Assembly: GCF_000971275.1 (NCBI RefSeq) | Contig: NZ_LAPV01000093.1 | Location: 1 to 64,000 of the forward strand | Length of the DNA stretch: 64,000 nucleotides | Reading direction: 5' to 3' | Origin: Devosia psychrophila | Lineage (GTDB): Bacteria > Pseudomonadota > Alphaproteobacteria > Rhizobiales > Devosiaceae | Part shown: piece after piece, positions 57,414 through 64,000 of the stretch | How positions within the stretch are numbered: position 1 is the stretch's first letter | Layout: every line of letters starts with the position of its first letter | Made by a program: the position numbers and the translations under genes | Notes under the pieces: model-generated | Seen by the model: only the letters and a program-made list of their open reading frames with translations | What the model was told of the DNA's origin: nothing | Databases searched by the model: none

Positions 57414-58174
57414 GCGATGGCTCCGGCCGGAATGGCGGCCTTGCGGGTGGCGAACACGTCGCTGAACTTGCCGAACAGGCTGCCGAGCAGCAGCCAGAAC
57501 ACCAAGGACGTGCCCAGCGTGATAGCGGCGAATTCGGTGGCGAGATGGGCCGGAACGGCGCTTGGCTCATCGGGCGAAGCGGGCGCGCCGATGATATGGG
57601 GCGCGACGACCAGTGCCACCGCGACAGCAAAGGCCCAGTTGGCGCGGGTCTTGGCGAGCAGCAGAATGGCGCCGCCGGTGGCGAGGGACGTGCCGGTCCA
57701 CCAGAGCTGGCGGGCGACGAGGTCTGCCGCCGGCATGCCGGGCAGTTCGGGGGCGAGGCCATAGGCGGGCGCCAGCGAGAAGGTCAGGAATCCGGCGATG
57801 CCCCAGAGGAATCCATTGGCGAAGGTGATCGGGATATTGGCGAACATCGAGACGGCGCCGATGACCAGCGCGAAGCCGGCGGCGGCCAGCACTGTGGCCA
57901 GAGTCGTATAGGCGGTGCGCTCGAAGCCATCCTGCGGCGCCCATTCTTCCGGTGCGGCAACGGTTGCGGCGACAACGTCATGGCTATGGGCAGGCGTGCC
58001 GGGCGCGTCGACATGGTCGACGACGGCTTCGGCGCCGTGGCTATGGCCGCCTTCGCCCTCGAAGGTTTCGGCATGCAGAATGATGGGGGTAACGCGGAAA
58101 TGCTGGATTGCGGCCGTGACCAGGCCAGCACAAAGGGCTGCGAGAAGCGCAGCGGCAAACAGATTGCGGATCAT
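57410..58174 (-). CDS. cbtA: Cobalt transporter subunit CbtA
   Basis: A 254-residue membrane protein with five to six helices, predicted to bring cobalt into the cell under cobalamin control. It starts MIRNLFAAALLAALCAGLVTAAIQHFRV and contains His-rich loops (GEGGHSHGAEAVVDHVD). The family motif LAPELPGMPAADLVARQLWW is present. It follows cbtB by 24 bases and is the second gene of the riboswitch-led operon. Confidence 0.93.
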   Translation of the reverse strand: MIRNLFAAALLAALCAGLVTAAIQHFRVTPIILHAETFEGEGGHSHGAEAVVDHVDAPGTPAHSHDVVAATVAAPEEWAPQDGFERTAYTTLATVLAAAGFALVIGAVSMFANIPITFANGFLWGIAGFLTFSLAPAYGLAPELPGMPAADLVARQLWWTGTSLATGGAILLLAKTRANWAFAVAVALVVAPHIIGAPASPDEPSAVPAHLATEFAAITLGTSLVFWLLLGSLFGKFSDVFATRKAAIPAGAIA

Positions 58175-58198
58175 TTTATTGCTCTCTAATTCGCCTGC

Positions 58199-58384
58199 TT
58201 AGTGGCAGGGAAAACCCATGGCGTGGCGGGTGTCGTGGGCGCCATTATGCAGGCGGAAATCGCCAGCAAAGCCGGTGCCGACCAATAGGGTCAGCCCGAG
58301 CAAAAGCGCCAGCGAACCGGCAATGAGACGCTGGGAAATCGAGAGTGACTGGAGACCAGTCGAGGTATTCGTCGTTGTATTCAT
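58199..58384 (-). CDS. cbtB: Cobalt transporter subunit CbtB
   Basis: A 61-residue protein with one membrane helix (SQRLIAGSLALLLGLTLLVG) and the conserved histidine-rich end HNGAHDTRHAMGFPCH, the probable metal site. It is always paired with CbtA. GGAGG sits 10 bases before ATG 58384. First gene after the cobalamin riboswitch. Confidence 0.92.
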   Translation of the reverse strand: MNTTTNTSTGLQSLSISQRLIAGSLALLLGLTLLVGTGFAGDFRLHNGAHDTRHAMGFPCH

Positions 58385-58431
58385 GGCAGCACCCTCCGTG
58401 CGCGGAACAGTTTTGGGCTTTGCGCCCGACT

Positions 58432-58605
58432 CGTGTGCCGGCAGGTCTCCTGGCTCGCGGTGATTGCAGCCCCCTCGCCTTCCCGACCCATCAAGGATCA
58501 GTGGCCTATTGAGAGGGCCCACCGCTTACAGTTGCGGGGGCAGCCACGGTTTTGCGCCCTGATGGGTACGTCGCACCGTGTTCCCTTTTTCAACCTTCGC
58601 CTGTG
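58432..58605 (-). ncRNA. Cobalamin riboswitch upstream of cbtB
   Basis: Read on the minus strand it has GCCCCCGCAACTGTAAGCGG (58522-58541), GCCACTG near 58499-58505, GGGAAGGCGAGGGGGC, and the B12 box GAGCCAGGAGACCTGCC (58440-58456) in the right order and spacing. Between the B12 box and the cbtB ribosome site is a hairpin GGGCGCAAAGCCC (58413-58425). Adenosylcobalamin binding would lower expression of cbtB-cbtA-cobW-cobN-cobO. Control of initiation by hiding the ribosome site is the likely mode. Confidence 0.94.
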
Positions 58606-58722
58606 GCGTGATGCCGGGCTGCAAATGGCCTAGTGCTGTGCTCCAGTGCTCACGTACCAGTGTACGTCCCGCTCCGGTGCTCGCACAAAACCATTTTCGC
58701 CTCGGCCTGACGCCGCATGCTT
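58606..58722. repeat. Long imperfect hairpin between the riboswitch and 58815-59450
   Basis: A long imperfect inverted repeat centred on CAGT at 58658-58661, with CGTAC / GTACG next to the loop, CTCCAGTGCT / GCTCCGGTGC further out and AAATGG / CCATTTT outermost. No ORF fits. The remaining bases to 58814 show nothing I can name. Confidence 0.5.
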
Positions 58723-58814
58723 CGATTAAGTATCCCTAAGGCACAACGGCCATTGGAAACCAACACGCAACCAGCGTTACGCGCTCACGCGGTACCGGTC
58801 AATCGCCACGGTCT

Positions 58815-59450
58815 TCAGTTGGCATAATCGGGGCTGGCATAGCCCAGGCTCAACCGCTCCACGCGGACGTCGAGAACCTCGAGCAAGCCTTCGCTGGACG
58901 GCACTTCGATGTCGCCGGAGATAGGGGTGACGTCGATGGCTTGGGGAATTTCGTTGGGCACCGCAAAGCCAAGGCTGACGTAGCAGTCGCCGGCGACGCC
59001 GCTGAGCTTGCCGCTGTCAAAGCCGGCGGAGCCGCCATAGTCCCACCAGAAGCCGCTTAGGGTGAAGGGTTCGCCGTTGATGGCCTCCACCTCTGCGACC
59101 GTTTGGCCGATGCGGACGCCGCCGGGGCCGGCCTGGGAGGGCGACAGTGCGATGCTGCTGATCCCGGTCAACGCCGTCTCGTCGAACCAGCTGAACAGCA
59201 TGGTCCGATCCGGATCGTCTGGAAATACAGTGGTGGCTGTATAGGTGGTACCTTCCGGGCCATCGACGGGGCCGGTCACGACATTTTCGGCGCCGAACGT
59301 TTGGACCACCAACGCTTCGGTAGTATCGGCACCATAGACACCTTCGCATGTGACCTGGTCAGCATCGGGGGCAGGCTTTTCTTTTGCCAATACCGGGCCA
59401 ATGGCCAGCGCAGCAGCACAAAACGTGCACAGAAAAAGTCGGGAATGCAT
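58815..59450 (-). CDS. Secreted protein of unknown function
   Basis: A 211-residue protein with a signal peptide (MHSRLFLCTFCAAALAIGPVLA, cleavage about residue 22) and a periplasmic domain with two cysteines (Cys35 in QVTCEGVYG and one in GDCYVSLGFAVP), likely disulfide-bonded. It contains DYGGSAGFDSGKLSGVAG. I do not recognise the family. It is a single gene, divergent from the DUF2164 gene across 99 bases. Confidence 0.75.
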   Translation of the reverse strand: MHSRLFLCTFCAAALAIGPVLAKEKPAPDADQVTCEGVYGADTTEALVVQTFGAENVVTGPVDGPEGTTYTATTVFPDDPDRTMLFSWFDETALTGISSIALSPSQAGPGGVRIGQTVAEVEAINGEPFTLSGFWWDYGGSAGFDSGKLSGVAGDCYVSLGFAVPNEIPQAIDVTPISGDIEVPSSEGLLEVLDVRVERLSLGYASPDYAN

Positions 59451-59549
59451 AGCGGTGTTTCTCCACGAGGCGATCAGTTTGTCTCAAATCCCTGCGCTCG
59501 GCAATCCGCGACTCGCCGTATGAACCGGCGATGAAGGAGTGCAAAAGCC

Positions 59550-59804
59550 ATGAAGCCGATCAAGTTCACGAAGGAAGAAACCAAAGCCATCGTCGGCGAA
59601 ATCCAGGATTATTTCCGCAGCGAGCTGGACCAGGATATCGGCGCCATGCCGTCCGAACTGCTGATGATTTTCTTCGCCGAGCGGATGGGCGCCTATTACT
59701 ATAATCGCGGTGTCTATGACGCGCAGGCGGCACTGAAGGCACGCATGGACAGCCTGCATGACGATCTTTATGCGCTGGAACAGAAGACCAAGCACCTGCG
59801 TTGA
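59550..59804 (+). CDS. DUF2164 family protein
   Basis: An 84-residue protein matching DUF2164: IKFTKEETKAIVGEIQDYFR, ELDQDIGAMPSELLMIFFAE, and YYYNRGVYDAQAALKARMD. It is largely helical and likely cytosolic; function unknown. GAAGGAG stands 11 bases upstream of ATG 59550. Confidence 0.9.
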   Translation: MKPIKFTKEETKAIVGEIQDYFRSELDQDIGAMPSELLMIFFAERMGAYYYNRGVYDAQAALKARMDSLHDDLYALEQKTKHLR

Positions 59805-59877
59805 ATGGCGCTTTGGCGGGGCTGCGACTGTGGCTAGATAGAGCCGCCGCGTTCGCAGGTTTGATCAGGAGCGCGCC

Positions 59878-60233
59878 TTGGGCTTTAACTTTTCTACGCT
59901 GGCGCCGATCGGGCTGCTGCTCGCATCCAATGTGTTCATGACCTTCGCCTGGTACGGGCATCTCAAGTGGCCGAGTTCGGCGCTGTGGATCGCGGTGATG
60001 GTCAGCTGGGGTATCGCGTTTTTCGAATATTGGCTGGCCGTGCCCGCCAACCGGATCGGCGAGGCGGTCTATTCGCCCTCCGAGCTCAAGACCATCCAGG
60101 AAGTGATCTCGCTGAGTGTGTTCGCGGTGTTCACCGTGTTTTACTTTGGCGAAAAACTGACGCTGACCATGGGGTGGGGTTTGCGCTGATCGGGCTCGGG
60201 GCGTTTTTTATCTTCAAGGGGCCGTTGAAGTAG
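59878..60233 (+). pseudogene. DUF486 membrane protein, interrupted by a frameshift
   Basis: Four-helix small transporter-like protein (DUF486/DMT type). The first frame reads FSTLAPIGLLLASNVFMTFAWYGHLKWP, then VYSPSELKTIQEVISLSVFAVFTVFYFGEKLTLT, and stops at 60189. The missing last helix GVGFALIGLGAFFIFKGPLK continues in the next frame to 60233. Adding one A in CTGACCATGG (about 60166) would restore TLNHGVGFALI, the family consensus. TTG 59878 has AGGAG 7 bases upstream. This may be a real lesion or a sequencing error. The 3' end overlaps znuA. Confidence 0.75.
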
Positions 60234-61323
60234 CAGTGTTCCTTGTCGGGTACCCCCACCCAGCCTCCCCCTGATGAGGGGGAGGAGTCAGATCGCGTTT
60301 CGGGCACAATGGCGGATAGCTCACCAGCCAAGTTCCTCCCCCTATCAGGGGGAGGTTAGGTGGGGGTACGCTCTTAGTTCGAACCAACTTCAGGCAATCC
60401 ACGAGACTCGTAGCAAGTCCGCGCAACAACTCTGGATACAAATCCACCCCCTCGGTCAGCCCACCCCCCTCAGGGTCCAGCACGCCGGCCTTGGCCTCGG
60501 TGCCCTCGGTGATGGCCGAGATGATGGTGGGTTCAAAATTGGGTTCGGCGAAAACACAGGTGGCGCCGAGGGTTGCAACCTTGGCCTTGAGTTCATCGAT
60601 GCGGGCGGCGCCGGGCGCCACGTCAGGAGTGACGGTGACCGAGCCGGCCAGCGACAGGCCGAAGCGGGCTTCGAAATACTGGTAGGCGTCGTGGAACACC
60701 ACGAAGGGCTTGTCGGCGATTGGTGCCAATGTGGCTTTCAACTCTTCTTCCAGCGCATCAAGCTTGAGCTGTTCGGCCTCGGCATTGGCCTGGTAGGCGC
60801 TGGCGTTTTCGGGATCGACTTCCGACAGCGTGGTAGCGATCTGGGCCACCATCAGCTTGGCATTTTCCGGGTCGAGCCAGAAGTGCATGTCACCTTCGCC
60901 GTGCTCGTGGCCTTCATGGGCGGGTTCATCGTGGTGCTCGGCCTCGTCGCCATCCGAATGCGGCTCGAAGGCGCCACCTTCGCGCAGCGGAAGCAGGGTA
61001 ATGCCGGGCGAATCTGCCAGCTCTACCACAGTGGCCTTGCCGGCCAGCGTGCTCAGCGCGTCGGCCAGAAACAGCTCCATGCCGTGGCCGGTCCAGAACA
61101 CAATATCGGCCGATTCCAGCGCGCCGGCATCGGAGGGACGCAGGGCGTAGGTGTGGGGCGAGGCCGAGCCCTTGACGATAAGAGTTGGCTCGCCGACGCC
61201 GGCCATCACGGCGGCAACCAGCGAATGTACCGGCTTGATCGAGGCCACGACATTGGGCGCGGCGAAGGCTGTGGAGGTGAGCATCGTCGCGGCCAGCAGG
61301 GCGAAGGGGGCGAGCAGTTTCAT
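60214..61323 (-). CDS. znuA: Zinc ABC transporter substrate-binding protein
   Basis: A 369-residue periplasmic zinc receptor with a signal peptide (to about residue 22, AFAAP), GSASPHTYALRPSDA with the first Zn histidine, a His-rich loop (EHHDEPAHEGHEHGEGDMHF, about 128-147) and FVVFHDAYQYFEARF with the second site. The normal end is near YPELLRGLATSLVDCLK (about residue 311). The last 55-58 residues (SVPPPNLPLIGGGTWLVSY...) come from a palindromic repeat that removed the original stop. Divergent from znuC. Confidence 0.93.
   Translation of the reverse strand: MKLLAPFALLAATMLTSTAFAAPNVVASIKPVHSLVAAVMAGVGEPTLIVKGSASPHTYALRPSDAGALESADIVFWTGHGMELFLADALSTLAGKATVVELADSPGITLLPLREGGAFEPHSDGDEAEHHDEPAHEGHEHGEGDMHFWLDPENAKLMVAQIATTLSEVDPENASAYQANAEAEQLKLDALEEELKATLAPIADKPFVVFHDAYQYFEARFGLSLAGSVTVTPDVAPGAARIDELKAKVATLGATCVFAEPNFEPTIISAITEGTEAKAGVLDPEGGGLTEGVDLYPELLRGLATSLVDCLKLVRTKSVPPPNLPLIGGGTWLVSYPPLCPKRDLTPPPHQGEAGWGYPTRNTATSTAP
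60243..60372. repeat. Palindromic repeat, family A, forming the 3' end of znuA
   Basis: Two hairpins, CCTCCCCCTGATGAGGGGGAG (60266-60287) and TCCTCCCCCTATCAGGGGGA (60335-60354), with a linker GCGTTTCGGGCACAATGGCG. Both outer edges carry ACCCCCAC / GTGGGGGT. On the minus strand this is translated as the tail of ZnuA. Confidence 0.85.
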
Positions 61324-61364
61324 CGGCTTGGGCCTCTTGAAGGTCTGAAGGTGTGGCGTGATAT

Positions 61365-61402
61365 GTTATGTTATTACGCTTGCGGCAATGTTATGCTATA
61401 AC
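61365..61402. promoter_or_regulatory. Two Zur-like boxes in the znuA/znuC divergent region
   Basis: GTTATGTTATTAC (61365-61377) and GTTATGCTATAAC (61390-61402) are related A/T-rich dyads; the second has perfect GTTAT / ATAAC arms. They are 25 bases apart and lie between the two start codons, with zur encoded downstream. This is the expected position and sequence type for alphaproteobacterial Zur. Confidence 0.8.
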
Positions 61403-61429
61403 GTATTGAGGGGCGTCAAGGGGTTTCGA

Positions 61430-62236
61430 ATGGACGCACGGGCACAAAGAGAAACGCTGATCACGCTCAGCAATGCGGGCGTGACACGAGGCGGTCGCAC
61501 GCTGGTCAGCGGCGTCGACCTGACCATTGCGCGCGGCGAAATCGTGACGCTGATTGGGCCGAACGGCTCGGGCAAGTCGACCACGGCCAAGCTGGCCACG
61601 GGTGTGCTCAAGCCCAGCATCGGCACCGTGTTGCGCAAGCCGGGCCTGCGCATCGGCTATGTGCCGCAGAAGCTGACCATCGACTGGACGCTGCCGCTAA
61701 CGGTGGATCGATTAATGACGCTGACGGGGCGCTACAGTGCTAGTGAAATTAGCGCGGCGCTTGAAGCGGTCGGCGCTGCGCGCCTGCTCAAGGCAGCGGT
61801 GCAGGAGCTGTCCGGCGGTGAATTCCAGCGCGTGCTGTTTGCACGGGCGATGATCCGCAAGCCGGACCTGCTGGTGCTGGACGAGCCGGTTCAAGGCGTC
61901 GATTTTTCGGGTGAAGTGGCACTGTATGATCTTGTGCGCCAGATCCGCGACACGACGCAGAGCGGCATATTGATGATTTCGCATGACCTGCATGTGGTGA
62001 TGGCCGAGACTGATACGGTGATCTGCCTCAACGGCCATGTCTGCTGCCGGGGCACGCCGTCGGCAGTCAAGCGCAGCCCGGAATATCTCAAACTGTTCGG
62101 GGAACGCGCGGCGGGATCGCTCGCGATCTACCAGCATCATCATGACCATGAACATCACGACGATGGCTGCGTGGTGGCAGAGGGGCATGAGCACGACGAT
62201 GAGGGGCACGACCACGCGGGGCATCATCATGGGTGA
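61430..62236 (+). CDS. znuC: Zinc ABC transporter ATP-binding protein
   Basis: A 268-residue ATPase. Walker A is LIGPNGSGKSTTAKLA, the ABC signature is ELSGGEFQRVLFARA and Walker B is LLVLDEPVQGVDF, followed by the switch histidine in ISHDLHVV. The C-terminal 30 residues are His/Asp-rich (HHHDHEHHDDG, HDHAGHHHG), likely a zinc buffer. ATG 61430 is the usual start; the frame from 61358 runs through the Zur boxes. Confidence 0.95.
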   Translation: MDARAQRETLITLSNAGVTRGGRTLVSGVDLTIARGEIVTLIGPNGSGKSTTAKLATGVLKPSIGTVLRKPGLRIGYVPQKLTIDWTLPLTVDRLMTLTGRYSASEISAALEAVGAARLLKAAVQELSGGEFQRVLFARAMIRKPDLLVLDEPVQGVDFSGEVALYDLVRQIRDTTQSGILMISHDLHVVMAETDTVICLNGHVCCRGTPSAVKRSPEYLKLFGERAAGSLAIYQHHHDHEHHDDGCVVAEGHEHDDEGHDHAGHHHG

Positions 62237-62254
62237 ATATTGCATGGTGGCTAG

Positions 62255-62382
62255 TCCGCACCCCCTCCCAACCTCCCCCGTCGAGGGGGAGGTGCCGGAT
62301 CGAGTTTTTGGCTGGATCGAAGTCAAATCACAGGGCGGCACCCTCCCCCTCGCGGGGATGGCTGGGGAGGGGGATTTTTGGC
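62255..62382. repeat. Palindromic repeat, family A, between znuC and znuB
   Basis: Hairpins CCTCCCCCGTCGAGGGGGAG and CCCTCCCCCTCGCGGGGATG-type arms split the znuC-znuB pair, giving a 170-base gap where these genes usually abut. Confidence 0.8.
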
Positions 62383-62406
62383 CTCAGAGCCAGAAAGAGA
62401 CCACAA

Positions 62407-63225
62407 ATGTTCGGTGACTATTTCTCCCGTGCGCTGATTGCCGGTGTCGGTTTGGCCCTCGTTGCCGGCCCGCTCGGCTGCTTTGTGGTCTGGCGGCGGA
62501 TGGCGTATTTCGGCGACACGATGGCGCATTCGGCCCTGCTCGGCGTGGCGCTGTCGATCCTGTTGTCCATCAACATGACGCTGGGCGTGTTTGCCGTTGC
62601 GGCGCTCGTGGCCGGTGCGCTAATCGTGCTGCAGCGGCAGGCGACGCTGTCGACCGATGCGCTGCTGGGCATTCTCAGCCATTCGACGCTCGCGGTCGGA
62701 CTGGTGCTGGTCGGCTTTATCACCACCGTGCGCATCGATCTGATGGGCTTCCTGTTCGGCGATATTCTAGCCGTATCGGTTGAAGACATCGCCATCATTT
62801 ATGGCGGCGGGGTGGCAATTCTTGTCATCCTGATCCTCGCCTGGCGGCCGCTGCTGGCCTCGACTGTCAGCCCCGAACTGGCCGAGGCGGAAGGGCTGCG
62901 GCCCGAGGCCAGCCGGTTGATCCTGATGATCCTGATGGCCTCGGTCATCGCAATTGCCATGAAGCTGGTGGGCGTGCTGCTGATCACCTCGCTGCTGATC
63001 ATTCCGGCGGCCACGGCGCGCCGGCTGAGCGCGACGCCTGAGATGATGGCGGCGGTCGCAGCGGTGCTCGGCGCCATCGCGGTGGTCGGCGGCTTGTTTG
63101 GATCAAGAACCTGGGATACCGCGTCGGGACCGTCGATTGTGGTGATGGCGCTTCTTATATTTCTTGTGTCGCTGGCGGTTCCCGTCACGCGGCTGTTCGG
63201 CAGAGGCGAGACCCATGGCGCATAG
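62407..63225 (+). CDS. znuB: Zinc ABC transporter permease
   Basis: A 272-residue membrane protein with eight or nine helices: GPLGCFVVWRRMAYFGDTMAHSALLG, LVLVGFITTVRIDLMGFLFGDIL and AMKLVGVLLITSLLIIPAATARRL mark the ZnuB/ABC-3 family. ATG 62407 gives MFGDYFSRALIAG; AGAAAGAGA lies upstream. The longer open frame from 62233 is repeat-derived. Its stop overlaps zur by 11 bases. Confidence 0.95.
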   Translation: MFGDYFSRALIAGVGLALVAGPLGCFVVWRRMAYFGDTMAHSALLGVALSILLSINMTLGVFAVAALVAGALIVLQRQATLSTDALLGILSHSTLAVGLVLVGFITTVRIDLMGFLFGDILAVSVEDIAIIYGGGVAILVILILAWRPLLASTVSPELAEAEGLRPEASRLILMILMASVIAIAMKLVGVLLITSLLIIPAATARRLSATPEMMAAVAAVLGAIAVVGGLFGSRTWDTASGPSIVVMALLIFLVSLAVPVTRLFGRGETHGA

Positions 63226-63631
63226 TCACGAAATTCCCGCCGACCTGACGCGCAACCAGGGTCTGGTGATGGGCGCGCTGAACCATTCCGTCGGTCCGCT
63301 CAGCGCCTATGATATTCTCGACAAGCTGCGGGCGGATGGTTTGCGGGCGCCGCTGCAGGTGTATCGCGCGCTGGACAAGCTGGTGGAACGAGGGCTGGCG
63401 CATCGGCTGGAATCGCTGAACGCCTTTGTCGCCTGTGCCGACGAGCACTGCCATCGCAAGGGGCTGATCGCTTTTGCGATTTGCGAAGGGTGCGGCAAGG
63501 TCGATGAGTTTGCCGATGCGGTGATCGAGGAACGGTTGGGCGACTGGGCCAGTGCCAAGGGCTTCAAGGTCGAACGCACGACGATGGAAATCCGGGGCAA
63601 GTGCGAAGCTTGCGTGGGGGCGGCGGCTTAG
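63215..63631 (+). CDS. zur: Zinc uptake regulator Zur (Fur family)
   Basis: A 138-residue repressor. The DNA-binding part has LTRNQGLVMGALNHSVGPLSAYDILDKLRADGLRAPLQVYRALDKLVERGLAHRLE (in parts). Structural zinc cysteines are in CADEHCHRKGLIAFAICEGCGKVDEF and CEAC. Loaded with zinc it represses znuA and znuCB through the boxes at 61365-61402. ATG 63215 overlaps znuB by 11 bases. Confidence 0.93.
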   Translation: MAHSHEIPADLTRNQGLVMGALNHSVGPLSAYDILDKLRADGLRAPLQVYRALDKLVERGLAHRLESLNAFVACADEHCHRKGLIAFAICEGCGKVDEFADAVIEERLGDWASAKGFKVERTTMEIRGKCEACVGAAA

Positions 63632-63649
63632 ACGCTCCGCCTCCACACC

Positions 63650-63790
63650 CACGGTGTCATCCCGGCCTTGAGCCGGGATCCATCCTGAGATGTGGAGATG
63701 AACATTGCGACCTTGGAGATGAGCATTGCGGCCTTGCGGCTGGCTCGACATCTCGAGATGGGCCCCGGCTCAAGGCCGGGGTGACATCGT
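63650..63790. repeat. Inverted repeat, family C, after zur
   Basis: The left arm TGTCATCCCGGCCTTGAGCC and the right arm GGCTCAAGGCCGGGGTGACA are near-perfect reverse complements around a linker of about 75 bases with two GAGATGxxxATTGCG units. The right arm supplies the stop codon of rsmD. Confidence 0.8.
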
Positions 63791-64000
63791 GGGTGGTGCG
63801 ACCTCTTTGGTCTCCCCAAACGTCAAAAAATGCACCGCTGCCGAACCGTATTCGCGGCGGTCGTCGAGGGTGAAGCCTGCCGGTATCGCGATTTCAGCAT
63901 CGACACTTTCCTCGAACACCAGCGTTGCGCCCGGCTGCAGCCAGCCACCAGCGGCGATGCTGGCGAGGGCCTTTTCGCCCAGTTCCTGACCATAGGGCGG
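63770..64000 (-). CDS. rsmD: 16S rRNA (guanine(966)-N(2))-methyltransferase, C-terminal part
   Basis: The frame enters from the right edge. It begins PPYGQELGEKALASIAAGGW, the end of the DPPY motif of N2-guanine methyltransferases, and continues LVFEESVDAEI and GFTLDDRREYGSAAVHFL, typical of the RsmD C-terminus. The enzyme methylates G966 of 16S rRNA. The last about 10 residues (VAPPTMSPRP) come from the adjacent repeat. The N-terminal two thirds are outside the window. Confidence 0.85.
   Translation of the reverse strand, partial: PPYGQELGEKALASIAAGGWLQPGATLVFEESVDAEIAIPAGFTLDDRREYGSAAVHFLTFGETKEVAPPTMSPRP

Overview
This window reads as chromosomal DNA of a high-GC alphaproteobacterium of the order Hyphomicrobiales (Rhizobiales), most likely Devosia or a close relative. 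The support is gene content and order: a ctaCDB-ctaG-ctaE-DUF983-SURF1-thrC-M16 peptidase run, the aerobic (Cob-type) cobalamin genes, DUF2093 and DUF4170 proteins, an Entner-Doudoroff operon, and many short G/C-rich palindromic intergenic repeats. The genus is an inference. I see no rRNA, tRNA, CRISPR array or prophage. The only transposon remnant is an IS110-type transposase end at the left edge.

Layout. 1-5300: an IS110 end, then a tandem glycine riboswitch and the glycine cleavage operon gcvT-gcvH-gcvPA-gcvPB with a split P-protein. 5300-11750: envelope and redox genes (lipoprotein, peroxiredoxin, DsbD-like protein, YqgE), a large membrane GGDEF/EAL protein and a GNAT acetyltransferase. 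11750-20950 (minus strand): M16 protease, threonine synthase and a complete aa3-type cytochrome c oxidase operon with its assembly factors. 21250-28700: IalB, PilZ, a DUF1127 mini-protein divergent from a LysR regulator, xseA, DUF2093, an LpxB-related glycosyltransferase, DUF4170, a CysQ/IMPase-type phosphatase and a DUF6101 protein. 28950-38000: ubiA, rsmE, gshA, purD, a patatin, a methyltransferase, tadA and mutL. 38026-38870: a small, more A/T-rich accessory module. 38960-44010: edd, pgl, zwf and a BadF-type sugar kinase. 44230-58600: cobalamin synthesis (cobP, D, Q, B, A, K, E, O, N, W), the CbtAB cobalt importer under a cobalamin riboswitch, and a CDF cation exporter. 58800-63630: small conserved genes, then zinc uptake (znuA divergent from znuC-znuB-zur with two Zur-like boxes). 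The right edge cuts through rsmD.

How the parts work together. Three metabolite-sensing circuits can be read directly: glycine switching on its own breakdown, adenosylcobalamin shutting off cobalt uptake and part of its own synthesis, and zinc acting through Zur on the znu genes. Sugar kinase, Zwf, Pgl and Edd form a compact glucose-to-KDPG route. The cox operon is complete for the core subunits I-III plus heme and copper assembly.

Most unusual features. (1) A palindromic repeat of about 141 bp lies in frame inside cobN. (2) Related repeats supply the C-terminal tails of znuA and rsmD, sit between znuC and znuB, and flank the IS110 end. (3) A two-ORF module between mutL and edd encodes a protein that looks like the nucleoside deoxyribosyltransferase/TIR fold. 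(4) An LpxB-related glycosyltransferase sits where many relatives carry waaA/lpxK. (5) A 21-bp palindrome overlaps a likely promoter in front of a methyltransferase. (6) The DUF1127 transcript carries a structured 3' UTR.
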